33,110 nt of DNA, from the NCBI GenBank assembly GCA_903970225.1, contig CAJCHR010000475.1:1-33110 (forward strand). The letters are read 5' to 3'. The stretch is from Actinobacteria bacterium 21-64-8. Lineage in GTDB: Bacteria > Pseudomonadota > Alphaproteobacteria > Sphingomonadales > Sphingomonadaceae. This document shows positions 16,292 to 23,718 of this stretch, piece by piece; positions within the stretch are counted from its first letter, which is position 1, and each line of letters starts with the position of its first letter. A program made the position numbers and the translations under genes. The notes under the pieces are model-generated. The model saw only the letters and a program-made list of their open reading frames with translations, was not told the origin of the DNA and ran no database searches.

Positions 16292-16798
16292 TTGCAAGTC
16301 GCCGCCGACATCCGTGACCTGCCCCGCATCGACGGCGCGCGCGTCGCTATCCTGCAGTCGGGCTGGTTCCCCGAATATGTCACGTCGCTCGCCGATCACG
16401 CCCGCGCCCTGCTCACGCGCCATGGCGCGATCGTCGAGGACCACGTCCTGCCCGGCAGCCTCGAGCTCTCTTTCGCGGCCGAACTGCTCTGCGCCGATTC
16501 CGCACGGGGGCGACCGGATGCGATCGTCTGCTTCGGTGTCATCGTAAAGGGCGACACGCTTCATTTCGAGATGATCGTCCAGGAATCGGCTCGAGCGCTC
16601 GGCGATGTGAGCCTGCGCTGGCGGGTCCCCGTGATCAACGAGATCATTCCCACGTCGACCATCGAGGATGCAGCCCTGCGCTGCGCCGACGATCAGTTCA
16701 ACAAGGGCATCGAAGCCGCCGCCGCCGCGATCCGGTGCATCGACTGGCGCGCCCGAACTTTCCCGGCCGCAGGCCACAACTCGGAGAAAGTCGCATGA
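16292..16798 (+). CDS. ribH: 6,7-dimethyl-8-ribityllumazine synthase paralogue (RibH-like)
   Basis: A 168-residue protein with lumazine synthase hallmarks: Trp25 in QSGWFPEY (position of the ring-stacking aromatic), PGSLEL (54-59), FGVIVKGDTLHFEMI with the catalytic His91, an Arg at 130 after PTSTIEDAAL, and NKGIEAA. Lumazine synthase joins 5-amino-6-ribitylaminouracil and dihydroxybutanone phosphate in riboflavin synthesis. The active-site pattern looks intact. No other riboflavin genes are nearby; instead it sits among flavin monooxygenase genes, so it may raise flavin supply or bind a related pyrimidine. It has a TTG start with AGGA nine bases upstream, is 24 bp after the ABM gene, and its stop overlaps the next start (ATGA). 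Confidence 0.87.
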   Translation: MQVAADIRDLPRIDGARVAILQSGWFPEYVTSLADHARALLTRHGAIVEDHVLPGSLELSFAAELLCADSARGRPDAIVCFGVIVKGDTLHFEMIVQESARALGDVSLRWRVPVINEIIPTSTIEDAALRCADDQFNKGIEAAAAAIRCIDWRARTFPAAGHNSEKVA

Positions 16799-18633
16799 TC
16801 GACCGCCGTGGACTGATGTCCGGTGCGACCACGCTCGCATTGCTTTCCGGGTACGCGCGCGCTGCCGCGCCGGCCGCGCGAGCGCCCGGCGCACCCGGGA
16901 GCGAAGGCGCCGCGCACACGGCTCCGGGCGGTCCCGTCGGCGGTTTGATGGACCGTCGGTATCTCTATACCGACGGGCACCGCGTGCACTATCGTCGGCG
17001 CGGCACCGGTGGTCCGCTGGTGATGCTGGCGGGTTTTCCGAACAGCTCGAGCTATGTCGACGCCCTGGCCGGCACGCTCGCCAGCGGCAGGACCGTGATC
17101 GCTCTCGACCTTCCGGGCACGGGCGAATCCTCACTGCTTGCCGCGAAGGCGCCGGTCATCGGCGATTATGCCGCGTGGCTGGACCAGGTGACCACGGGGC
17201 TCGGCATCGCGAAAATGGATCTCGTCGCCTTCGAGACCAGCGCGCCGATCGCGATCGCGTTCGCCCGCGCCCATCCGCAGCGCGTCCGCAGTCTCGTGCT
17301 GATCGAACCCCCGGTGCTGACCGATGCCGAGAAGGCCGAGCATATCGCGCAAGGCAGCGTACCGCTGATCCCCGACGCAGAGGGCAGCCACGTCACCAAG
17401 CAATGGGGCCGGCTGCGCGACAGCTACATTTTCGATCCTTGGTACAATCGCAGCATGGAGACGCGCATGGTGCGCGACCTGCCACCCGCGGACCGGCTCT
17501 ACACCGAATTCCTCGACGTCATGCGTGCCGGGCCGGGGTACGCGCTCGGGCTGCAAGCCGCGTGGCAGGACGACCGCATGGCACAGGCAGCCAGCATCCC
17601 GGGGCTGACGGTCCTCGCCTCGGCGAAGACCAACGGGCGCCTCGCCGGTAGCAACTTCCATACCTTGCCGATCGCCATGCATGACGATTTTGGCGCCATC
17701 GCCGCTCATCTGAACACGCTGGCGCTCGGCGGCGGGCTCGCTTCGCCACCGCCGCCGCCGCCGGTCTTGCCGGTGGCGGGAGAAGTTCGTCGCGATTACG
17801 TTCGGACCAGCGTTGGACAGATCCTGCTGCGCCGTACTGCAGCACGCAATCCTGGCAGCAAAAGGCTGCCCCTGTTCTCATTCCACGGATCGCTTTGGTC
17901 GGCGGCCGGAATGGAGCCCAAGCTGCTGTCCTTCGCCGAGGATCGCGAGGTGCTGGCGTTCGATATTCCCGGAGTCGGCGATTCACCGGCTATCGGCGGA
18001 TCGCCGGAGATGATCGAATTTGCCCGGGTCATCGTCGAGGCGATCGAGGTGCTCGAATTCGAGACGATCGATCTCGAGGGCGGCCACAGCGGCGCAATGA
18101 TCGCCGTCGACGTTGCGATCCTGCTGCGGGGCAAGGTGCGCCATCTGATCCTCAACGGCGTGACGATGTACACCGATGCGGAATTGGCCGACATGCTGCC
18201 GCATTACCTGAAGCCATTGCAGATCACCGATGACGGAGCGTTCCTCAACTGGTCCTGGTCTTTCCTGCGCGACATGTACCTGTGGTATCCATGGTACGAT
18301 CATCGCGGGAAAATGGCGCGATCCGACGCGCGCGTCCCCGGCCCCGACAGCCAGCACGCCAGCTTTTTTGATTTCCTCAAGGGTGGGCGGAGCTTCGCAC
18401 AGTATTACCACGCGGCGCTGACGTTCGCGACGGAGCGGCAGGTGCCGAAGATCAAGTGCAAGGTGCTGTTCTGCTGCGAGAGAAACGACACGCTGCTGGA
18501 CGAGACGGTCGCCGCCGCCAAGCTCTTGCCCGGCGCCAAATTCGTGTTCCTGCCCGACCGCAGTACGCCCGCCGGCCTTGTCGCGGCAAAGGAAAGCTAT
18601 TTTGCGTTCCTCGAAGACAGGCTGCCCAGCTGA
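16795..18633 (+). CDS. Tat-exported tandem alpha/beta-hydrolase protein with altered nucleophile elbows
   Basis: This 612-residue protein starts MIDRRGLMSGATTLALLSG, a likely twin-arginine signal with cleavage after an Ala-rich stretch near residue 25. Two alpha/beta hydrolase domains follow (about 50-310 and 335-612), joined by a proline-rich linker (SPPPPPPVLP, 317-326). Aligned without gaps to LxGxSxGG, domain 1 reads LVAFETSA, putting Glu147 at the nucleophile, and domain 2 reads LEGGHSGA, putting His431 there. Neither has the usual Ser, Asp or Cys. It could be a binding protein, a cofactor-independent enzyme, or a pseudoenzyme pair, located in the periplasm. It is the last gene of the series and overlaps the lumazine synthase stop by four bases. 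Confidence 0.83.
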   Translation: MIDRRGLMSGATTLALLSGYARAAAPAARAPGAPGSEGAAHTAPGGPVGGLMDRRYLYTDGHRVHYRRRGTGGPLVMLAGFPNSSSYVDALAGTLASGRTVIALDLPGTGESSLLAAKAPVIGDYAAWLDQVTTGLGIAKMDLVAFETSAPIAIAFARAHPQRVRSLVLIEPPVLTDAEKAEHIAQGSVPLIPDAEGSHVTKQWGRLRDSYIFDPWYNRSMETRMVRDLPPADRLYTEFLDVMRAGPGYALGLQAAWQDDRMAQAASIPGLTVLASAKTNGRLAGSNFHTLPIAMHDDFGAIAAHLNTLALGGGLASPPPPPPVLPVAGEVRRDYVRTSVGQILLRRTAARNPGSKRLPLFSFHGSLWSAAGMEPKLLSFAEDREVLAFDIPGVGDSPAIGGSPEMIEFARVIVEAIEVLEFETIDLEGGHSGAMIAVDVAILLRGKVRHLILNGVTMYTDAELADMLPHYLKPLQITDDGAFLNWSWSFLRDMYLWYPWYDHRGKMARSDARVPGPDSQHASFFDFLKGGRSFAQYYHAALTFATERQVPKIKCKVLFCCERNDTLLDETVAAAKLLPGAKFVFLPDRSTPAGLVAAKESYFAFLEDRLPS

Positions 18634-18643
18634 GCATACCGTT

Positions 18644-18703
18644 TAGAGCAGAATGCCGAAAACATGACCCACCTTCGTCATTGCAAGGAGGCGCACCGCT
18701 CTA
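18644..18703. repeat. Degenerate extragenic palindrome (TAGAGC...GCTCTA)
   Basis: TAGAGC (18644-18649) and GCTCTA (18698-18703) bracket a stretch with GCCGAAAAC and CCCACCTT. The arrangement recalls the interspersed TTTAGAGCATGATCCGAAAA-type palindromes of alphaproteobacteria. It lies between the convergent hydrolase and IclR genes. Only one copy is visible here, so the repeat call rests on recall of the family. Confidence 0.3.
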
Positions 18704-18788
18704 GCTGGACCGTTACTTGGGCTGGGTGAACGCGTGGCCGGCTCCATCAGGGCTTCTGGCGGCAGCGTAGCCACTCGGACACGTGGGT

Positions 18789-19598
18789 TCAAATCTCATC
18801 GAGGTCGCTTCGTGGCTGCTCACCATCGGCCAGTGAACGTTCGATGGCGGCGGCTGTCCGCAGAATGGCGGGTGCTAAAATCTCTTCGGCGGTGCTCATG
18901 TGCATCGCGCTTGTGAAGTACGACAGGATCACCACCGCGACCATCCGCTTGTCCTCGAACACCGGCGCGCCAATGGTAGAGGTTTTCCCCGGTGTCTGCG
19001 TGTATTGATTGCCGAACTTTGTCGCGTACCCTTGGGCGCGCACTTGGTCGAAGTACTTGCCAGATTCCATCAAGCTGGCATATTCGTCGCGCTCATACTG
19101 AGACGTTCCGCGCAAGTCGGCGAGAGTTCGCTCGCGCTCGTCTTCCGCGACAAAGGACAAGTAGCAGCGGCCCGGTGCCGTGCCCATGATCGGCACACTG
19201 TATCCCGGATGATAGAGATGAAACGTCATCGACGTCAGAGCGTGCGTCGAATCGCGTACCACCATATTCTGCCCGACGCGTGTCGTGATTGCGACCGGCC
19301 ACAGCTGCTGGCGCGTGAGTTCGACGATGTGCGGGTGCGCGGCCGCGACAAGCGCATCGTAATTCTGGAAGCCCTGCGACAGGCTGTGCACGAGCGCGGT
19401 GGGTCGATAACGCGGGCGCGACAATTCCCGCTCGATCAGCCCTTCGAACAGAAGGCTCTCGACGATGCGGCAAGTGGTGCCGTAAGGCAGGCTCGTCGTG
19501 CGCGAGATCTCGGTCATCGAAATCGGCGCGTGTTCGTTGATCGTACGCAGCACCTGAATGGCTCGACTGATCGAACGCACCGGAGCGTCATTTTTCAC
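18789..19598 (-). CDS. IclR-family transcriptional regulator
   Basis: A 269-residue regulator with an N-terminal winged helix (about 8-75: SISRAIQVLRTINEHAPISMTEISRTT-type, then PYGTTCRIVESLLFEGLIE) and a C-terminal IclR effector domain (IMGTAPGRCYLSF, GAPVFEDKRMVAVVILSYF). IclR proteins bind as dimers of dimers to palindromes and often respond to aromatic or organic acid ligands. I chose the GTG at 19598 because AGGAGG lies nine bases upstream; a longer frame from 19634 lacks this. It is the only regulator in the cluster, divergent from the LLM2 operon, and is the best candidate to control both arms. Whether it reads the ACATATGT sites is not shown by sequence. Confidence 0.9.
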   Translation of the reverse strand: MKNDAPVRSISRAIQVLRTINEHAPISMTEISRTTSLPYGTTCRIVESLLFEGLIERELSRPRYRPTALVHSLSQGFQNYDALVAAAHPHIVELTRQQLWPVAITTRVGQNMVVRDSTHALTSMTFHLYHPGYSVPIMGTAPGRCYLSFVAEDERERTLADLRGTSQYERDEYASLMESGKYFDQVRAQGYATKFGNQYTQTPGKTSTIGAPVFEDKRMVAVVILSYFTSAMHMSTAEEILAPAILRTAAAIERSLADGEQPRSDLDEI

Positions 19599-20099
19599 CG
19601 TAACACTCCTCCTATGTGATCGCGGGATAGTCATCGCGTCTCATGGAGATCAGCCAGACGGGGACTCCGTCTATTCGATCCAGATGGTGTCTCGAGCCCT
19701 GTCGAGCTCATAGCGATCACGCGCATGCCGTCTCAACGATCTAATATGGCACCTAAGCCGAGCGACACCACACGATATTAGCGCCTCTGCCCGCACAACG
19801 GACAAACCGCCAGAAAATCCGCTTCGGATCGTGCGCTGACACCGTCACCGGACCTCTCCATTTGATGTGCGTGACTCCTTCGATCCCAGCGCAGCGCATC
19901 ATCTCGGAACAATCGCCCGTCTAGCGGGCGATCTCGATAGCACGGTCGACGAGCTTCAAACTTCCATATTAACTCGGATGGCGACACGGCGACCGAAAAG
20001 CCCTGAGTTGTGAAACATCATAACCTCAGGTGATCGCCATCCCATAAGCAATCGGACCCCGGCTTCGCCAAGGACCGATTAGGCAATTTTGGAGCGTTT
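19599..20099. promoter_or_regulatory. 501-bp divergent promoter region (IclR / second operon)
   Basis: No gene is supported here. The region is less GC-rich than its neighbours and holds several inverted repeats: CTAATAT (19741-19747) with ATATTAG (19775-19781), a hairpin at 19912-19932, and CCTGAG (20002-20007) with CTCAGG (20025-20030). It should contain the promoters for the IclR gene and for the LLM2 operon, whose start has GGAG about six bases upstream. No exact ACATATGT is found. Confidence 0.6.
19912..19932. repeat. Perfect 8-bp inverted repeat in the divergent promoter
   Basis: ATCGCCCG, a 5-nt spacer TCTAG, then CGGGCGAT. It lies about 170 bp before the LLM2 gene and has no T-run, so it is more likely an operator or a structural element than a terminator. 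Confidence 0.4.
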
Positions 20100-21266
20100 A
20101 TGAAATTCGGCACCGTCTTGATTTCTCACTGGGACGGCGATCTCGTACCCGCCCAAGTCTATCAACGTATGCTCGATCGCATCGTTCTGGCTGAAGCTCT
20201 CGGCTACTATTCAGTCTATACGACTGAGCACCACTTCGCGAACGATCCTGAGTATTTGCCGTTCAACTGGGACAAGGCGCGCTTCAAGGCTTACGATCTT
20301 GCGCCGGACCCGATCACGCTACTGAGCTTCGCGGCAGCGCGTACATCCAAGATCCGGCTTGGCACCGGCGTCATCTTGATCAACTATGACAATCCTCTTC
20401 GCCTTGCCGAGCGCGCCGCAATGCTCGACGTGTTGAGCGGCGGCCGCCTGGAACTGGGCATCGGCCGCGGTGCGGGCCAGCCGCACTCCGGTGCGTTCGG
20501 CTGTCCGGCCGGCGAGGTAGAAGGTCAGGAGCGCTACCGCGAGGCGCTCGAGATCATCGTACGTGCATGGTCGGGCGAGCGTTTCGAATTCCACGGCAAG
20601 CACTTCAATTTCGGCCCGCTCCAGCTGGTGCCGACCCCGCTTCAACGGCCTTACCTGAATTCCGACAAGACCGGCGTTCCGCTCTACACATCGACCGGCA
20701 ACCCCGAAAATCTGGCCGAAGCGGCCGCGCAGTCGATCTCCCACATCACCGTGACCGGCGCCTGGGGCGACTCCGGGATCGAGAAGTACAACCAGCGGCA
20801 GGCAACGTTCGCCGAAGCATGCGGCGCGAACGGCATGGACCCGGCCGGCCATCTCTACCCGGGCCAGTTGTTCCAGTTCGTCGCGCCGAGCGACGCCGAG
20901 GCCGAAGACATGGCCGAGGAATACATCGCGAAATACCTTGCCCATGTCGAGGCGCACTACCAGCGCCAGCGTCGGGGTAGCAGCGTCCTGGGCGCACATC
21001 TCGGGAGCGAGGATGGGATCGAGCACGTGCGCGAACTCGCCCGCCAGTCGGTCGCGACCAATCTGGTCGGCAGTCCCAAGACCGTGGCCGAAAAGCTTGC
21101 CGCGTTCCTCGAGAAGATCCCGAGCATCAATTACCTGAGCGGCATCGCCGATGCGGGATCTCCGCCGCCGGCGTTCGTCGATCGCTCGCTCGAGCTGTTC
21201 GCCCGCGAGGTCGTGCCGCACTTCACAAAGCTGCGCGAACCGCAGCTTGAGACCACGGGCGCGTGA
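20100..21266 (+). CDS. LLM-class flavin-dependent monooxygenase (second paralogue)
   Basis: A 388-residue luciferase-like monooxygenase closely similar to the protein at 11312: both start MKFG and share TEHHFANDPEYLPF, the AYDLAPDP segment, GGRLELG-GRG, PLYTSTG and VEAHYQRQR. It differs by a short insertion (about six residues, LNSDKT region) before PLYTSTG. The same flavin-dependent oxygenation chemistry is expected, perhaps on a different ring position or substrate variant. It heads the right-arm operon, divergent from the IclR gene, with GGAG six bases before the ATG. Its stop overlaps the transporter start (GTGA). Again no flavin reductase is adjacent. Confidence 0.9.
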   Translation: MKFGTVLISHWDGDLVPAQVYQRMLDRIVLAEALGYYSVYTTEHHFANDPEYLPFNWDKARFKAYDLAPDPITLLSFAAARTSKIRLGTGVILINYDNPLRLAERAAMLDVLSGGRLELGIGRGAGQPHSGAFGCPAGEVEGQERYREALEIIVRAWSGERFEFHGKHFNFGPLQLVPTPLQRPYLNSDKTGVPLYTSTGNPENLAEAAAQSISHITVTGAWGDSGIEKYNQRQATFAEACGANGMDPAGHLYPGQLFQFVAPSDAEAEDMAEEYIAKYLAHVEAHYQRQRRGSSVLGAHLGSEDGIEHVRELARQSVATNLVGSPKTVAEKLAAFLEKIPSINYLSGIADAGSPPPAFVDRSLELFAREVVPHFTKLREPQLETTGA

Positions 21267-22687
21267 CCGGCGGGTATCAGCCCACCGCCCCAGTGCGCTC
21301 CAAGCGTCTGTCGGGCATCAGCTGGGCGATCGGCGGCATGGCGCCGTCGCTGCTGATGGGCGCTTACAGCCAGCTGGTGCTCTATTATCTCGTCTACCAG
21401 GTGAAGCTCGATCCGGGCTGGGCCGCATCGCTGCTGTTCATCGCGCGGATGGCCGATCTGCTGTTTGCGCCGATGATCGGCGTCATCAGCGACCGCACGC
21501 GTTCGCGGCTCGGGCGGCGACGTCCATTCCTGCTGGGCGCGACCATCCTCACGCCCATCATGTGGCTGATGCTGTTCAACGTTCCGGTAAGCAGCGCCTT
21601 CGCATCGATCTGGATCCTCATCAGCTTGCTGGTGCTGAGCTTCACCTACTCGCTGTACAACATCCCGCACATGGCGATGGCGAACGACATCACCGACGCC
21701 AACACCGACCGCGTGCAATTGATGTTCATGCGGGTCGCCTTCGGCGTGATCGGCGGATTGCTCGGCGGATTGCTCCCCTTGCTGCTGCAGGGCGCACCGG
21801 GACAGTCGGGCTACACGATCATGTCGCTGTGCCTGGCGCTGGGCTGCGGCGCTCCGATGGCGGTCTCGGTCATCGGCACGCACGGCTCGAACTCGCCCGC
21901 CCCCTCGGCGCCGGTGAACTTTTTCACCATGTTCAAGGGCATGAGCACGAACCGCCCGTTCGTGTTCCTGGCCGCGGGCAGTCTCTCCTCGCTGCTGTTC
22001 GCCGCGGGTCAGTTTCCGGTCATGCTGTTCTTCATCCAGTCGATCATGAAGCTGCCGGTTTCGGCGCTCGCGGTGTTCTCGGTGACGATCAACGTCGTCG
22101 CGCTGGTCTCATCGCCGCTGTTCGTCATGCTGATCCGCCGGTTCGGCATGCCGCTGATGCGCACGGTCGTGATGGTACTGGGCATCGTCTACAGCCTCAG
22201 CTTCGCCTTCGCGCAGCCGTCTGAGCCGATCTGGGGTCTGGCGCTACGCTCGGGCGTGCTCGGGCTGGTGTTCGGCGGTTGGCAGTTGATCGGCTCGACG
22301 ATGCGCGCGGACGTGATCGATTACGATTTCGAACTGACCGGCCGCCGGCGCGAGGGCCTGTTCTCCGCATTCTTCAGCTTCGCGGAGAAGACGTCCGCGG
22401 CGCTCGGCGTGCTGATGGTCGGCCTGATGCTGTCGGCAATGGGCTTCGACAAGACGCTTCCCCCCACCGCCGACCAGGGCCCCAGAGTGACCCAGGGCCT
22501 TTATCTGGCCGTCGGGATCCTGCCGGCGATCGGCTATGTGGTCGCGCTGATCATGTTCCATTTCTACAGGCTCGATCGTCAGAAGGCCGTGCGCGAGGCC
22601 GATGCGCGGCGGATCGATCAGATTCCACCGGACAGCCAGCCGATCGGCCTCGACGGAGCGGGTCTGGCGGCGGACGGAGCGCGCTGA
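21263..22687 (+). CDS. MFS transporter, GPH-like family (second)
   Basis: A 474-residue membrane protein with about 12 hydrophobic segments and the GPH signature SDRTRSRLGRRRPFLLG after the second helix. It differs clearly in sequence from the carrier at 2731, so it may take a different compound or serve as an exporter. The GTG start overlaps the LLM2 stop by four bases (GTGA), coupling transporter and oxygenase translation. The hydrophilic C-terminal tail (about 45 residues) is probably cytosolic. A 130-bp gap follows before the amidohydrolase, in which I see no gene. Confidence 0.88.
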   Translation: MTGGYQPTAPVRSKRLSGISWAIGGMAPSLLMGAYSQLVLYYLVYQVKLDPGWAASLLFIARMADLLFAPMIGVISDRTRSRLGRRRPFLLGATILTPIMWLMLFNVPVSSAFASIWILISLLVLSFTYSLYNIPHMAMANDITDANTDRVQLMFMRVAFGVIGGLLGGLLPLLLQGAPGQSGYTIMSLCLALGCGAPMAVSVIGTHGSNSPAPSAPVNFFTMFKGMSTNRPFVFLAAGSLSSLLFAAGQFPVMLFFIQSIMKLPVSALAVFSVTINVVALVSSPLFVMLIRRFGMPLMRTVVMVLGIVYSLSFAFAQPSEPIWGLALRSGVLGLVFGGWQLIGSTMRADVIDYDFELTGRRREGLFSAFFSFAEKTSAALGVLMVGLMLSAMGFDKTLPPTADQGPRVTQGLYLAVGILPAIGYVVALIMFHFYRLDRQKAVREADARRIDQIPPDSQPIGLDGAGLAADGAR

Positions 22688-22817
22688 GCGATCTCCTTCC
22701 ACACGTAGACGAGGCACCGGGCGCGCTGCGCCTGCCCACTGTCACCAAGCACGCCAGCTGCCCAGACGGTCTTCATCCACGGGCAGCGGCGACCAGTTAG
22801 ACACGGAGTGAGCCCTG

Positions 22818-23681
22818 ATGGGGTATGGCTATCTCGATATCGTCTGCAACATCTTCACGCCGGAAGCCGTGGCGCTGGGGCAAACCGGCGTCGACGAGGA
22901 CTTCAAGGCGCAAGTCAGGATGGATCCAGCGCTACGCGGCGGTATTTCGATCGATGACTATCTGCGCAAGATGGATGCGGCCGGGATCGAGCGATCGCTG
23001 ATGATCGCCGTGCGTGCCGGCGACATGCGCGTCAAAGGCAGCTTCGAAGTGCCCTATGAGACCATCGCCGAGCTCTGCGCGCGCCACCCCGATCGCTTCT
23101 CGGGATTGGCGGGAATCGACCAGACCCGCGGCATGCGCGGCCTCGCCGAGCTCGAGCGCGCGGTGCGCGACTACGGGTTCGTCGGCGCCCACTGGTACCC
23201 GCACTGGTTCGCCTGCGCACCCGATGCAGCCCAGATCTACCCGTATTACGCCAAGTGCTGCGAGCTCGACATCCCGATCATGATGCAGGTCGGCCAGAAC
23301 CTCGTCTACTCGCGCGAGCGGCGCCTGCCCTCGGTCGCGCGGCCGATCCTGCTCGACCAGGTCGCGATCGACTTCCCCGAACTCGTGATCATCGGCATCC
23401 ACCTGGGTGTGCCCTGGGTCGACGAGATGATCGCGATGTGCTGGAAGCACGACAACGTCTACGCCGCCGGCGACGCCTACGCGCCGCGACACTGGCCCGC
23501 TCAGTTCGTGCATTACGCCAATACGTACGGCAGCCATAAGGTGATGTTCGGAACAGACTTCCCGGTGATCGATCCCGAGCGCGCCGCGCGCGAGTGCGCC
23601 GCGCTCGGCCTGCGCGACACCTCCCACGCCGCGCTCATGCGCGACAACGCAATGCGCGTGTTCCGCAAGATCCCGCGGTGA
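22818..23681 (+). CDS. ACMSD/amidohydrolase_2 family protein with altered metal site
   Basis: A 287-residue TIM-barrel protein of the amidohydrolase_2 (ACMSD, gamma-resorcylate decarboxylase, 4-oxalomesaconate hydratase) family. The later motifs are intact: IGIHLGVPWVDEMI with His195 and FGTDFPV with Asp247. The N-terminal HxH metal pair, normally DxHxH, reads LDIVCN, giving Val9 and Asn11, and the usual strand-5 His is Gln157 in MMQVGQ. Metal binding may therefore be weak or absent, so it may be a non-metal hydratase, decarboxylase or a non-catalytic homologue. The ATG follows a GGAGTGA ribosome site. It lies between the transporter and the FAD oxidase of the right-arm operon. Confidence 0.85.
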   Translation: MGYGYLDIVCNIFTPEAVALGQTGVDEDFKAQVRMDPALRGGISIDDYLRKMDAAGIERSLMIAVRAGDMRVKGSFEVPYETIAELCARHPDRFSGLAGIDQTRGMRGLAELERAVRDYGFVGAHWYPHWFACAPDAAQIYPYYAKCCELDIPIMMQVGQNLVYSRERRLPSVARPILLDQVAIDFPELVIIGIHLGVPWVDEMIAMCWKHDNVYAAGDAYAPRHWPAQFVHYANTYGSHKVMFGTDFPVIDPERAARECAALGLRDTSHAALMRDNAMRVFRKIPR

Positions 23682-23718
23682 CCCCGTACCGCCGCGCGCG
23701 TTCCCAGGGTTCGTAGTC

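Noticed and set aside
18711-18805. tRNA-like T-arm (GTGGGTTCAAATCTCAT) as a tRNA or tmRNA end
   Set aside because: The T-stem needs wobble pairs, no credible D-arm or anticodon arm precedes it, and it overlaps the 3' end of the IclR gene.
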